NCBI GenBank assembly: GCA_030037885.1
Contig: JASHPU010000117.1
Coordinates: 1 to 49,331 of the forward strand
Origin: Xanthobacteraceae bacterium
Lineage (GTDB): Bacteria > Pseudomonadota > Alphaproteobacteria > Rhizobiales > Xanthobacteraceae
Reading direction: 5' to 3'
DNA length: 49,331 nucleotides
Shown here: positions 20,177 through 27,767 of the stretch, in pieces
Layout of the letters: each line of letters starts with the position of its first letter
Position numbering within the stretch: position 1 is the first letter of the stretch
Translations under genes and position numbers: made by a program
The notes under the pieces: model-generated
Database searches by the model: none
What the model was told of the DNA's origin: nothing
The model's input: only the letters and a program-made list of their open reading frames with translations

Positions 20177-20485
20177 ATGCGGAACTTTTCCGTTTGGCTT
20201 GTCGAGTTCGGCAAGCTCGTGGCCGGCAAGTTTTTGGGCGGCCGGCGGCTTCACCCGATCACGGCCCAATGTCCGATCTGCCGGCAGATGGTTCGCCTGC
20301 ACGTCAATCGGGCAGGCCGCCGCCACGTCTACGGCCATGCGCGCGAACTCTACGAGGGCGCGCGGCTGTCGGTGCATTACACCGCCGAGGCCAAATGCGT
20401 CGGCTCGGGCGCGCGCAAGCCGTTCGATCCGCATCCGGCCGAGCACCAGCACTTCAAGCTGCCCAACGCGCTGCTCGATGAGTAA
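20177..20485 (+). CDS. Small conserved-type protein with a CPIC zinc-ribbon-like motif
   Basis: 102 residues from the ATG at 20177, preceded by GAGGGGA. It contains a CPIC pair near residue 32 and a further Cys near residue 74 (AEAKCVGSG), with several His (HVNRAGRRHVYGHAREL, HPAEHQHF). Codon use is that of the GC-rich host. The motif suggests metal binding but no function can be assigned. It converges on the luciferase-like gene with a 6-bp gap. Confidence 0.7.
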   Translation: MRNFSVWLVEFGKLVAGKFLGGRRLHPITAQCPICRQMVRLHVNRAGRRHVYGHARELYEGARLSVHYTAEAKCVGSGARKPFDPHPAEHQHFKLPNALLDE

Positions 20486-20491
20486 CGTGGC

Positions 20492-21523
20492 TTAAGTCAG
20501 CAGTTCCCGCACCATCGGAATGACCTTCGTGCCGTAAAGCTCGATGCTGCGCATGAGCTTGTCGTGCGGCAGCGCGCCCTGGCTGTATTTCATGTCGAAG
20601 CGGACGATGCCGAGAGTCTTGGCGGTGGCGGCGATCTTGCGCGCCACCGTCTCCGGCGCGCCGATGTGAAGTGCGCCGGCGCCGGCTTCGTAATCGAACG
20701 AGGCGCGTGTCACCGGCGGCCAGCCGCGCTCGGCGCCAATGCGGTTGCGCGACAGCTTGTAGTGCGGCCACAGCTCTTCGCGTGCCTGCTCGTCGCTGTC
20801 CGCCACATAGCCGTGCGCGTGCAGGCCGATCGCCTGCGCCGGCCGGCCGCGCTGCGCGAAAGCGCGATGATACAGTTCGACATAGGGCACAAACCGGTTC
20901 GGATCGCCGCCGATGATGGCGAGCATCAGCGGAAAATCGTAGGCCGCGGCGCGGACCACCGATTGCGGACTGCCGCCGACGCCGATCCAGGTTTTCAGCG
21001 GCCCGCCTTCGAGCGGTGGAAAGACCTTCTGATTGGTCAGGGCGGGGCGGGTCTTGCCTTGCCAAGTCACCGTTTCCTGCCGGATCAACGCCGCGAACAG
21101 ATCGAGCTTTTCCTCGAACAGCTCTTCGTATTGCGCAAGGTCGTAGCCGAACAGCGGAAACGACTCGGTGAACGAGCCGCGGCCGAGCGTGATCTCGGCG
21201 CGCCCGCTGGACGCGGCATTCAGGCTGGAAAAACGCTCGAACACGCGAACCGGATCGTCGGATGAGAGTACCGTGACGGCCGAGCCGAGCGCGATGCGCT
21301 TGGTGCGGCCGGCAATCGCGCCGAGCACCACTTCGGGCGCCGAAATGGCGAAGTCCGGCCGGTGATGCTCGCCGACGCCGAACGCCTCGATCCCGAGCGC
21401 ATCGGCGAGCGCCGCTTCCTCGATCACGTCGCGGATCACCTGGGCGTGTGACAAAAGCTCGCCGTCTGCGCCGACGGTGATGTCGCCGAACGTGTCCAGG
21501 CCGAATTCGATACGCTGCATCAT
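20492..21523 (-). CDS. Luciferase-like (LLM class) flavin-dependent oxidoreductase
   Basis: 343 residues with the bacterial luciferase/F420-FMN TIM-barrel pattern (FGVGEHHRPDFAISAPEVVLGAIAG split at residues 48-72; TLGRGSFTESFPLFGYDL; VGGSPQSVVRAAAYDFPLMLAIIGG). Members oxidise varied small molecules with reduced flavin. The sequence is typical of host chromosomal members annotated as LLM oxidoreductases, and is not close to the two SsuD-like enzymes at 45-47 kb. Substrate unknown. Confidence 0.85.
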   Translation of the reverse strand: MMQRIEFGLDTFGDITVGADGELLSHAQVIRDVIEEAALADALGIEAFGVGEHHRPDFAISAPEVVLGAIAGRTKRIALGSAVTVLSSDDPVRVFERFSSLNAASSGRAEITLGRGSFTESFPLFGYDLAQYEELFEEKLDLFAALIRQETVTWQGKTRPALTNQKVFPPLEGGPLKTWIGVGGSPQSVVRAAAYDFPLMLAIIGGDPNRFVPYVELYHRAFAQRGRPAQAIGLHAHGYVADSDEQAREELWPHYKLSRNRIGAERGWPPVTRASFDYEAGAGALHIGAPETVARKIAATAKTLGIVRFDMKYSQGALPHDKLMRSIELYGTKVIPMVRELLT

Positions 21524-21575
21524 GCAATTAAGACCCTGGCCAACTCGTTATCTGCATGGAGAATTTCAGACGAGT

Positions 21576-21947
21576 CTACAATGGAACGGTGGCTGCCAGC
21601 GCCATTCGACTTGCAGCATCAAATAAATTCTTGTCATGCGTCCAGAGCGTCGTACCGGGCACTAAGCGCGCGGAAGCAAGTAAGTGCGCATCAACATAAC
21701 CGATGCCGGTACCGAAAAGCTTCTTTTCATTAATAAAGTGAAGCGCTTCTTCATGTGATGCCACAGCTGCTTGCGTGATCTCAAGCAGCGCATTCAAGAC
21801 CAGTTCCCTTTGGCGTATGTAGCCGAGTGCGATTTCGCCAATGATAAAAGGATGGATCAAGGCCTGCTGGTCGTCCAGCAGCCGCGCGAGAGTTTTGTTC
21901 CCGGCGCGGAGGTGTTCAACCCAAATCGAAGTATCGACGAGTATCAC
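21576..21947 (-). CDS. vapC: PIN-domain toxin, VapC family
   Basis: 123 residues. PIN acidic residues are in place: MILVDTSIWVEHL (Asp5), the Glu in HPFIIGEIALG, the Asp in GYVDAHLLASA and the Asp in LWTHDKNL. VapC toxins are Mg2+-dependent RNases that cleave tRNA or rRNA. It starts with GTG overlapping the stop of the antitoxin gene (GTGA), the usual coupled arrangement. Confidence 0.93.
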   Translation of the reverse strand: MILVDTSIWVEHLRAGNKTLARLLDDQQALIHPFIIGEIALGYIRQRELVLNALLEITQAAVASHEEALHFINEKKLFGTGIGYVDAHLLASARLVPGTTLWTHDKNLFDAASRMALAATVPL

Positions 21948-22141
21948 CTCGACGTGGGCCTTCTTCGACGCGGTGCGCGCAGGTCAGGCTCGCTGCCTCC
22001 AAGCCTAGCCAACCGTCGCGCCGCCTCGCGCTCGATCAAGGCCTTCAGCGCTTCGCGGACAAGAGCCGATTTTTCCGTCATGCCCGTATATGCTTGCGCC
22101 TGGGCCAGCAGCTTGTCGTCGAGCGCTAATGTTGTGCGCAT
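21944..22141 (-). CDS. vapB: VapB-type antitoxin
   Basis: 65 residues from the ATG at 22141, which follows AAGGAG at good spacing. The N-terminal part is a type of short DNA-binding module found in VapB antitoxins (MRTTLALDDKLLAQAQAYTG; LVREALKALIEREAARRL). The basic C-terminal tail would bind VapC. Such antitoxins usually repress their own operon. It lies next to decayed genes, a common position for stabilising modules. Confidence 0.9.
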   Translation of the reverse strand: MRTTLALDDKLLAQAQAYTGMTEKSALVREALKALIEREAARRLARLGGSEPDLRAPRRRRPTSR

Positions 22142-22210
22142 TGAAATCTCCTTATTCGCACCTGATCTATCATCATTTGATGACAATTCCAATGCCTGAG
22201 CCGGCCCGTC

Positions 22211-22848
22211 CTATTCCGCCTCGAACAACGCCAGCATCGCGCCGGTATTGCCGCCGGCCGCCATGTCGGGGCAGGTGCTGATCGCGGCGAGCAAATTCAT
22301 CTCCGCGCGCAACCTAACGTGCGCGCCCGGCGGCTTCGGGCGCAGATGTGAATGTTCGGGTTCCGCCGGTGTCGCCGTGAATGATCATATTCTGGAAAAT
22401 GTTGAACGGGATTGGCACGCCCTCGATGGCGATGCCGTAGGGCGCGAGCGCGGTGCCGAGATTCTCGGTGCAGCCGCGCGGCGGCATTTCCGCCAGAGGC
22501 CGGCCGTAGGTCCTTTCCCAAATGCCCTTGGCGGCGGCGAGCTCGTGGCGCTTGCGGCTGCACATGCCTTCCTGCAGGTCGTGATGGTCTTCGAACGTAT
22601 CCTCGACAATGGTCATCATGGTGTTGTTGAGCTTGGAGATCAGCTGGTCGCCGGTGGAGATGAAGATCTTGCGCTGATTGGCCTTGGTGCGCGCCTGGTC
22701 GAAGCGCTCGCGCAGGTTTTCGCGGCAGAAGCAGACGAAATCGATGATGGTCTACGAGGTGACGCGCACCGCTTGGCCGGACGTCATGTCGAAGGCGAAG
22801 CCGACATTGCGCCGAAGCTCATGTTGCCACAGCATTTTTTTTGGCCAT
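22211..22848 (-). pseudogene. DUF1989 / urea-carboxylase-associated protein remnant
   Basis: Frame-broken pieces on the minus strand align in order with the DUF1989 family. They are RRNVGFAFDMTSGQAVRVTS then an in-frame TAG, then TIIDFVCFC, ISTGDQLISKLNNTMMTIVE, MCSRKRHELAAAKGIWER, ALAPYGIAIEGVPIPFNIFQ, and in another frame RLRAEMNLLAAISTCPD to the TAG at 22211. At least one stop and two frameshifts break it. The intact relatives are linked to urea/guanidine degradation enzymes, none of which is in the window. Confidence 0.75.
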
Positions 22849-22905
22849 GTGTTTTACCGTCCCTGCAGAAATTGGTTTTGGCGCCGCCGCGGTGCGCGGC
22901 GATGG

Positions 22906-23037
22906 CTATTCGGCGATCGCCCTCGCGGCTTTTTGAATCACGTCCGGCGGAATGGCGTAAAGCTCGGCGAGGAGCTTGCGGTCGGCCGGAATGCCTGGCG
23001 GCGCCGCGAACGGCCGGCCGATACGGAAGGCAAAGAA
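22906..23037 (-). pseudogene. C-terminal scrap of a TctC-like tripartite transporter binding protein
   Basis: The minus strand reads IGRPFAAPPGIPADR and then KLLAELYAIPPDVIQKAARA to a stop. Both parts fit the end of TctC/Bug solute-binding proteins, but the usual stretch between them is missing, so an internal deletion is likely. The reading upstream of 23037 is unrelated. Compare the intact family member at 25612. Confidence 0.55.
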
Positions 23038-23246
23038 TAAAGCCAAACCAGCTATTGCAGCTCCAGATACCTTGGCCCGAGGAGGACGTTCGTAAGACCA
23101 TCGCGTCACAAGTCCAGAAGTTCTTCGACGCCTTAGCCGAGGCCGGCGCGTTGCGGGAGCAGGCGATCGAAGTTGCGATAGAGGCCATTGGACTGACTAG
23201 CCTGAGAACCACGCAACCGCGGCGTAAACGAACTAAGAAGAGTTAG
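23038..23246 (+). pseudogene. C-terminal fragment resembling a type I restriction specificity subunit (HsdS)
   Basis: The plus strand encodes QRIKPNQLLQLQIPWPEEDV followed by a helical tail (FFDALAEAGALREQAIEVAI) and a basic end, stop at 23246. The I-x-Q-x-x-L-x-x-x-x-I-P-x-P motif before a coiled coil is typical of the end of HsdS target-recognition domains. No N-terminal part, hsdM or hsdR is present. It ends about 60 bp from tRNA-Ser, which suggests the trace of an island integrated at the tRNA. Confidence 0.5.
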
Positions 23247-23308
23247 CCACCATCGAACAACAATAGGCTGCTATGTGGAGAGACGGCAGGGAACGACAGA
23301 AGACAGGT

Positions 23309-23399
23309 TGGCGGAAGGGGTGAGATTCGAACTCACGAGGGAGCGTAACCCCCTGCCGGTTTTCAAGACCGGTGCCTTAAACCACTCGGCCACCCTTCC
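23309..23399 (-). tRNA. serT: tRNA-Ser (anticodon UGA)
   Basis: The minus strand reads as a class II tRNA: acceptor GGAAGGG paired with CCCTTCC, D-arm GGCCGAGTGGTTTAAGGC, anticodon loop CTTGAAA (UGA, serine), a long variable arm GCAGGGGGTTACGCTCCCTC, T-loop GTTCGAATC, discriminator G and an encoded CCA at 23309-23311. Its 3' end faces the decayed region on the left, the side where tRNA-integrating elements sit. Confidence 0.97.
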
Positions 23400-23613
23400 G
23401 GGCCTTCAATGTACTCGTTTTTTTGTGCGCCGCCATCGCGGCTGAAAACGTGCGCGGTGGATCGAGCGTGGGCCGCCATGGCGCGACCATTTCTTCCAGG
23501 TTAATTTGTAAGTGCGCGCCGCACATGGACCCCAATATAATCGCATGCGCGATCATGCTATGGTGCCGGCCGGCCCGTCGCAAATCTTACCTAAGCCAAG
23601 GGAATCGAAACCT

Positions 23614-24096
23614 TTGCCAGTCGCCGACGCGATCGCTGCCCGGCTCAAGGCTCGTGGCGAAACCATTGCGGTCGCCGAATCCGCGACCGGCGGTTTGATC
23701 GCCGCGGCGCTGCTCGCCGTGCCGGGCGCATCGGCCTACTTTCTAGGCGGTGCGGTCGTCTATACGCGCCAAGCGAAACAGCTTCTGCTCGGCATCGACG
23801 ACGCGGCGCTTGGGCAATTTCGTTCCGCGACGGAGCCGCACGCCTTGCTGCTGGCGCGCCATGCGCGTGCTCGATTCGCGGCCACATGGGGACTTGCCGA
23901 AACCGGAGCAAGCGGACCGAGCGGCAACCGCTATGGCGATCCAGCCGGGCATACCTGCCTCGCGATTGTAGGGCCCTCCGAGCGGGCGGTCACGCCGGCA
24001 ACCGGCAGTTCCGACCGCATCGCAAACATGCGCGCATTCGCGGCAGCGGCCCTTGAACTCTTGGCAGGGGTGCTCGACCCCGAGCGAGTGCCGTGA
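23614..24096 (+). CDS. pncC: Nicotinamide-nucleotide amidohydrolase (CinA C-terminal family)
   Basis: 160 residues from a TTG at 23614, preceded by AAGGGAA with a 9-base gap; this gives the usual length for single-domain PncC. In-frame ATGs at 23545 and 23560 would add unconserved residues. Motifs: AVAESATGGLIAAALLAVPGA, GGAVVYTRQAKQLLLG, GLAETGASGPSGNRYGDPAG. The enzyme deamidates NMN to nicotinate mononucleotide in pyridine-nucleotide recycling. Confidence 0.88.
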   Translation: MPVADAIAARLKARGETIAVAESATGGLIAAALLAVPGASAYFLGGAVVYTRQAKQLLLGIDDAALGQFRSATEPHALLLARHARARFAATWGLAETGASGPSGNRYGDPAGHTCLAIVGPSERAVTPATGSSDRIANMRAFAAAALELLAGVLDPERVP

Positions 24097-24159
24097 CGTT
24101 CACCAAGGCCAACGCGCCGCATTGCGGTTCAACGGCGCGCTGCGGTATCGGTATCGCAA

Positions 24160-24275
24160 TAGGCGCGACCGGGCGGCACCCCCATCCCCCGACACCCTGC
24201 CGCCCGGCTACACAGCCTAGTTCGAGGCACGGACTAAGCACTCCAAGACTAGATCGGCCTTGGAGTGCTTTTTGT
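24160..24275 (+). ncRNA. Candidate small RNA with C-rich loop hairpin and intrinsic terminator
   Basis: After pncC there is a perfect 10-bp stem (CCGGGCGGCA 24169-24178 with TGCCGCCCGG 24198-24207). It closes a 19-base loop made almost only of C and A. A single-stranded stretch follows, then a strong terminator hairpin with T-run. A plausible promoter (TTGCGG at 24122, 18 bases, TATCGG at 24146) would start transcription near 24158. No reading frame fits. The C-rich loop could pair with Shine-Dalgarno sequences. I cannot name the family. Confidence 0.6.
24236..24275 (+). terminator. Rho-independent terminator
   Basis: A perfect 12-bp inverted repeat AAGCACTCCAAG (24236-24247) and CTTGGAGTGCTT (24259-24270) with an 11-base loop, continuing into TTT. 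It ends the candidate small RNA and also any read-through from pncC. Confidence 0.9.
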
Positions 24276-24694
24276 GGCGGAATTGGGCCGCCGGGAAATT
24301 TGCCGAGGACCGTTGCTTTTTTGACACGCGGCGCACGCGGCCTGCTCGGTATCGCTACAAATCCGAAGCGAAAGAAAACGCCTCAACCCAATCATCAGCG
24401 AAAACCAGGTCCAACCCTGGGGGCGCCCTGTGCAAGATCAATGTTGTTCTGTTTGACATCCCGAGATGACGCTCAAGGACTTCAGCCACGGCCTTTTGCA
24501 TTGCCGCGAGCGCCCGCCGTTTGCCTTTTTCCTGCCACCGAGGGGCCGGATGTTTGGGTTCCATGGGCGCGTACCCGTCCCAAAGATGGGACAGAGTACG
24601 TTGTGACAAGCCAACAGCAAGCGGCTGTCGCGGAGCCGCCGAGCCGGCTTGAGCCAAGGTCCCGTGATGGGATGTGTTGCAGTGGTAAGACCCC
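24276..24694. other. Spacer without a firm gene
   Basis: No plus-strand gene is supported. On the minus strand an open frame (24696 down to 24355, 113 residues) has some protein-like stretches (RTLSHLWDGYAPMEPKHPAP; RALAAMQKAVAEVLERHLGM). Its ATG would share bases with the ATG of the plus-strand gene at 24695 and no ribosome site is seen, so I do not call it. Confidence 0.4.
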
Positions 24695-25435
24695 ATGACG
24701 GTAGTGGACAGAGCACGTACGGCGCTGCGCCAAGCCGTAGCTGACCGGGAAACCGCACAAGGGCGATTGGCGCTGGCCAAACAGGCTGAGCAACGCGGCG
24801 AGGAATTATACCTCGTCCGCGCGCGGGAGCTGGCTAACTTCGACGATGTCGAGCTAGCCATCGTGAACTTCCGTGCCGAGGCGTTCAAGCACGCGATATC
24901 CGGCGCCGACGCACCCGGGCTGGAATTGCCCGATGACATAGCGCTTCGGCGAGCGATGCGTGACGCCGCCCGCGACCATCTGAGCGCGGCGAAAGCGGCG
25001 CATGATGGCCTCGTTGCTGACGTCGCCCGAGCAGAAAACGAGCTAGCGGAGGTGAATGAAAAAGTCGCTGTTGCGGCGATCGGCGTTCTTGTTGCCGAAG
25101 CCGTGCAACAGGCGGGTGCCCTGACCAAGCTCTGGGAGGATTTGTTGCAGAATTACGATCGGCTGCGCGCACTCGCCGATTGTCGGCTGCAGTATGCTGG
25201 AGGTTTGCATCCGATCAGCTTGCCGGCGAACATCACCGCCGCGTTGAAAACCATGGCCGAAGTGAACGAAAAAGGGCCGAGCCAGCGAGCTGCGCAAGCC
25301 GCCGAGCTTTGGTGCCGCTGGTTCAAAGCATTACTCGACGATCCGGACGCTGCGGAGCCGTTTCAGCAGAGCGCGATTTCACCCGGCGGTGAGACAGCCG
25401 ATGCTCCCGACAGCCGCGCGCGGAGTGTCGCCTAA
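24695..25435 (+). CDS. Coiled-coil protein of unknown function
   Basis: 246 residues, rich in Ala, Arg, Glu and Leu, with long heptad-like helices at about residues 5-35 (ALRQAVADRETAQGRLALAK) and 90-125 (HLSAAKAAHDGLVADVARAE). No signal peptide, membrane segment or known motif is seen. The frame has good host-like codon use over its whole length. No recognisable homology; it could be a structural or phage-derived protein. Confidence 0.6.
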   Translation: MTVVDRARTALRQAVADRETAQGRLALAKQAEQRGEELYLVRARELANFDDVELAIVNFRAEAFKHAISGADAPGLELPDDIALRRAMRDAARDHLSAAKAAHDGLVADVARAENELAEVNEKVAVAAIGVLVAEAVQQAGALTKLWEDLLQNYDRLRALADCRLQYAGGLHPISLPANITAALKTMAEVNEKGPSQRAAQAAELWCRWFKALLDDPDAAEPFQQSAISPGGETADAPDSRARSVA

Positions 25436-25611
25436 GCTTCATGCATCAGAACTGCAGCCGCACCGGCACGGTACGGTACGGTGGGCCACGGCATGTTCTG
25501 TCGCCGCGCAAGCCGCGAGAACTGCTGATAATCCCATGCGTCATCACCTGTTGCAGGAAACGATTTTGGGCTGCTAGACCAGCGCGGCCAATCGACAGCC
25601 AGGGGAGAGCG

Positions 25612-26625
25612 ATGTCGAGGAGTAAAGCGCATCTTGTCGTCGCCGGCCTGATAGGGGCGTCGGCGCTGGGCGTACCGGCGCACGCGGCCGATTACTACAA
25701 GGGCAAGACCTTCACCATCGTGGTCGGCTTCTCGCCCGCCGGCGGCTACGACCGTTATGCGCGCAATCTCGCACGCTATCTCCCCGATCACATCCCCGGC
25801 CATCCCAACGTCATCGTGCAGAACATGCCGGGCGCCGGCAGCCTGACCTCAGTGCGGTATCTTGACCTGACCGCGCCGAAAGACGGCACGGTGATGACCA
25901 TCTTCAATGCCGGCCTCGTCACCCAATCCATTGTGCAGCCGGAGCGCGTCGGCATCGATTTCCGCAAATTGGCCTGGGTCGGCATCGTCACGCCGGATTA
26001 CCGCGTCTGCTATGGCTACGGCCCCAACGGCATTTCCAGCTGGGATCAGCTGATGCACAGCAAAAAGCCGTTCATCGTCGGCTCGACCGGCAAGGGCTCG
26101 GGCAACTACATCAACGGCGCCACCTTGCGCGAAGTGTTTCATGCCCCGGTCAAGCAGGTGCTCGGTTTTCCGGGTAGCGCCGAGCAGCGGCTCGCCATCG
26201 AGCAGGGCGAGCTCGACGGCGATTGCGGCTCGTACAGCTCGATCCCGATCGACTGGATCAAGAAAGGGCTCGTGCATAGCTTCGTGCGCTTCATCAGGGA
26301 CAAGCCGCTGGAGATTCCGGCAAGCGCCACGTTCATCGGTGATTTCGCCAGCAGCGACCAGCAGCGGCAATTGCTGCGCGTGCTCAACGGCGGTAACGAG
26401 GTTGGCCGACCATTCATCATGTCGAAGCAAGTGCCGGCGGATCGCCTTGCGATCGTCCGCCAAGCGTTCGACGAGACCATGAAGGATCCGGGCTTTTTGG
26501 CCGACATGGCCAAGGAAGAGCTGCCGGTGCATCCGCTGAGCGGCGCGCAGGCGGAGAAGATCGTCAACGAGCTTGCCGGTGTGCCTGCCAACATCGTCGC
26601 GCTGGCGAAGCCGATCTACCAGTAG
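25612..26625 (+). CDS. Orphan TctC/Bug-family periplasmic solute-binding protein
   Basis: 337 residues from the ATG at 25612, preceded by AGGGGAGAG. A Sec signal peptide (cleaved near VPAHA) is followed by a tripartite tricarboxylate transporter-type binding fold: YYKGKTFTIVVGFSPAGGYD, NVIVQNMPGAGSLTSVRYL, VGSTGKGSGNYI, FPGSAEQRLAIEQGELDGD. These proteins bind carboxylates or related ligands. No membrane genes (tctA/tctB) are adjacent, as is common for the many Bug paralogues in this group. Ligand unknown. Confidence 0.88.
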   Translation: MSRSKAHLVVAGLIGASALGVPAHAADYYKGKTFTIVVGFSPAGGYDRYARNLARYLPDHIPGHPNVIVQNMPGAGSLTSVRYLDLTAPKDGTVMTIFNAGLVTQSIVQPERVGIDFRKLAWVGIVTPDYRVCYGYGPNGISSWDQLMHSKKPFIVGSTGKGSGNYINGATLREVFHAPVKQVLGFPGSAEQRLAIEQGELDGDCGSYSSIPIDWIKKGLVHSFVRFIRDKPLEIPASATFIGDFASSDQQRQLLRVLNGGNEVGRPFIMSKQVPADRLAIVRQAFDETMKDPGFLADMAKEELPVHPLSGAQAEKIVNELAGVPANIVALAKPIYQ

Positions 26626-26629
26626 CAGG

Positions 26630-26750
26630 AGTCAGGCTATCAGGGATCAGGGATCAGGGATCAGGGATCAGGGATCAGGAGTCAGTGCCCAGATCCCCTG
26701 ATTCCTGATAGCCTGATTCCTGATGCCTGACCCCTGACGTCCTGATCCTG
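26630..26750. repeat. Heptamer tandem repeat (ATCAGGG) with inverted counterpart
   Basis: Five perfect ATCAGGG units run from 26639 to 26673, with a sixth near-copy. They are followed by a complementary CCTGAT/CCTGA-rich stretch to about 26750. CAGGCTATCAGG (26633-26644) and CCTGATAGCCTG (26704-26715) form a perfect 12-bp inverted repeat, so the transcript would fold into a long hairpin. It follows the binding-protein stop and may act as a terminator or be a repeat-expansion locus. Confidence 0.9.
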
Positions 26751-26853
26751 GATTCAACCTCCTATTCACTATGGGGGCGGGCTCGCCGGTTTCCGCCACA
26801 TTGTGACCACGCTAGAATTCGATACGTAAACGGTGGGTGCGGGGTCGGGGACA

Positions 26854-27639
26854 ATGGGGCGTCGGGCCAGCGCGGCGTGGCGGCGTTTCGGGCCGGTCTG
26901 CGTCTGCGTGGTGGCCTGCCTCCTGCTGGCCCATTGCTCGAGTTCGCGGATCGATCCGCGGTATGGCGTTGCGGCAAGCCCGCTTGCCATCGACAATCCC
27001 GATGAACCGATACCCAAGGGCGGCGGCGTCTATCGGGTCGGCGCGCCTTATGTGGTGGCCGGTCGCGTCTACGTGCCGGAATATGAGCCGCGTTACCGTG
27101 CCATTGGCTTAGCCTCCTGGTACGGCGACGATTTCCACGGCCGCTACACGGCGAACGGCGAGGTTTTTGACCGCGACGGCATTTCGGCTGCGCATCCGAC
27201 CATGCCGTTGCCGAGCTATGCGCGCGTGACCAATCTCGATAACGGCCGGTCCATCATCGTGCGCGTCAACGACCGCGGCCCTTATGCTCGTGACCGTGTC
27301 ATCGACGTGTCGGCGCAGGCGGCAAAACTCTTGGAGTTTTACCGGCGCGGCACCGCCCGGGTGCGTGTCGAATATGTCGGGCCGGCGCCGATCGAAGGGA
27401 CCGCCGATCACGTTCTGGAAGCGACCTTGACGCAAAATCGGCCGGCGCCGGCGCCGAGCGACATGCGGCTGGCCCGGTTTCCACCGGCACCGCCGCCGGT
27501 GCCGATGCCGATTATGGCGAGCCTGGCGGGTCGGTCTCCGGCGCCTGCACCGCGGCCGATTGCGCCCGCGATGTCGTACGCCGAGCCGCTGGGCATGGAC
27601 GGCACTGCCCAATTTCTCAACGGCCGCGGTCTCTACTGA
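26854..27639 (+). CDS. rlpA: RlpA-like septal ring lytic transglycosylase, lipoprotein
   Basis: 261 residues from the ATG at 26854. A lipoprotein signal (VACLLLAHC) anchors it to a membrane. The double-psi beta-barrel domain spans about residues 85-185 and holds the RlpA motifs LASWYGDDFHGRYTANGE, the His in AAHPTMPLPSYARV and the Asp in VRVNDRGPYARDRVIDVS. RlpA cleaves naked glycan at the septum. The C-terminal part is Pro/Ala-rich and has no SPOR domain, unlike many RlpA. The next gene is a D,D-carboxypeptidase, so both act on peptidoglycan. Confidence 0.9.
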   Translation: MGRRASAAWRRFGPVCVCVVACLLLAHCSSSRIDPRYGVAASPLAIDNPDEPIPKGGGVYRVGAPYVVAGRVYVPEYEPRYRAIGLASWYGDDFHGRYTANGEVFDRDGISAAHPTMPLPSYARVTNLDNGRSIIVRVNDRGPYARDRVIDVSAQAAKLLEFYRRGTARVRVEYVGPAPIEGTADHVLEATLTQNRPAPAPSDMRLARFPPAPPPVPMPIMASLAGRSPAPAPRPIAPAMSYAEPLGMDGTAQFLNGRGLY

Positions 27640-27767
27640 GAGAGGCTTTCGGACAGGCTGCGGTCACCGATCCGCGTCATTTTTGCGTGTGCGGATGGGC
27701 GCCCTATTGTGCGCATGATCGAGGCGCGACAAGCTCATCGGGTGTTTTTGGGTTTGCGGAGCCGGCA

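Noticed and set aside
19993-20229. 78-residue minus-strand frame ending LSGLAFLLDFIDKISTCVGH upstream of the precursor peptide
   Set aside because: The last 45 residues look protein-like, but there is no start codon in that part and the rest overlaps the gene at 20177; perhaps a gene remnant, not a second precursor.
24355-24696. 113-residue minus-strand frame facing the gene at 24695
   Set aside because: Its start shares bases with the start of the opposite gene, no ribosome site is seen, and no family is recognised.
26630-26750. CRISPR array
   Set aside because: The repeat unit is 7 bp without spacers; it is a simple tandem repeat with an inverted complement.
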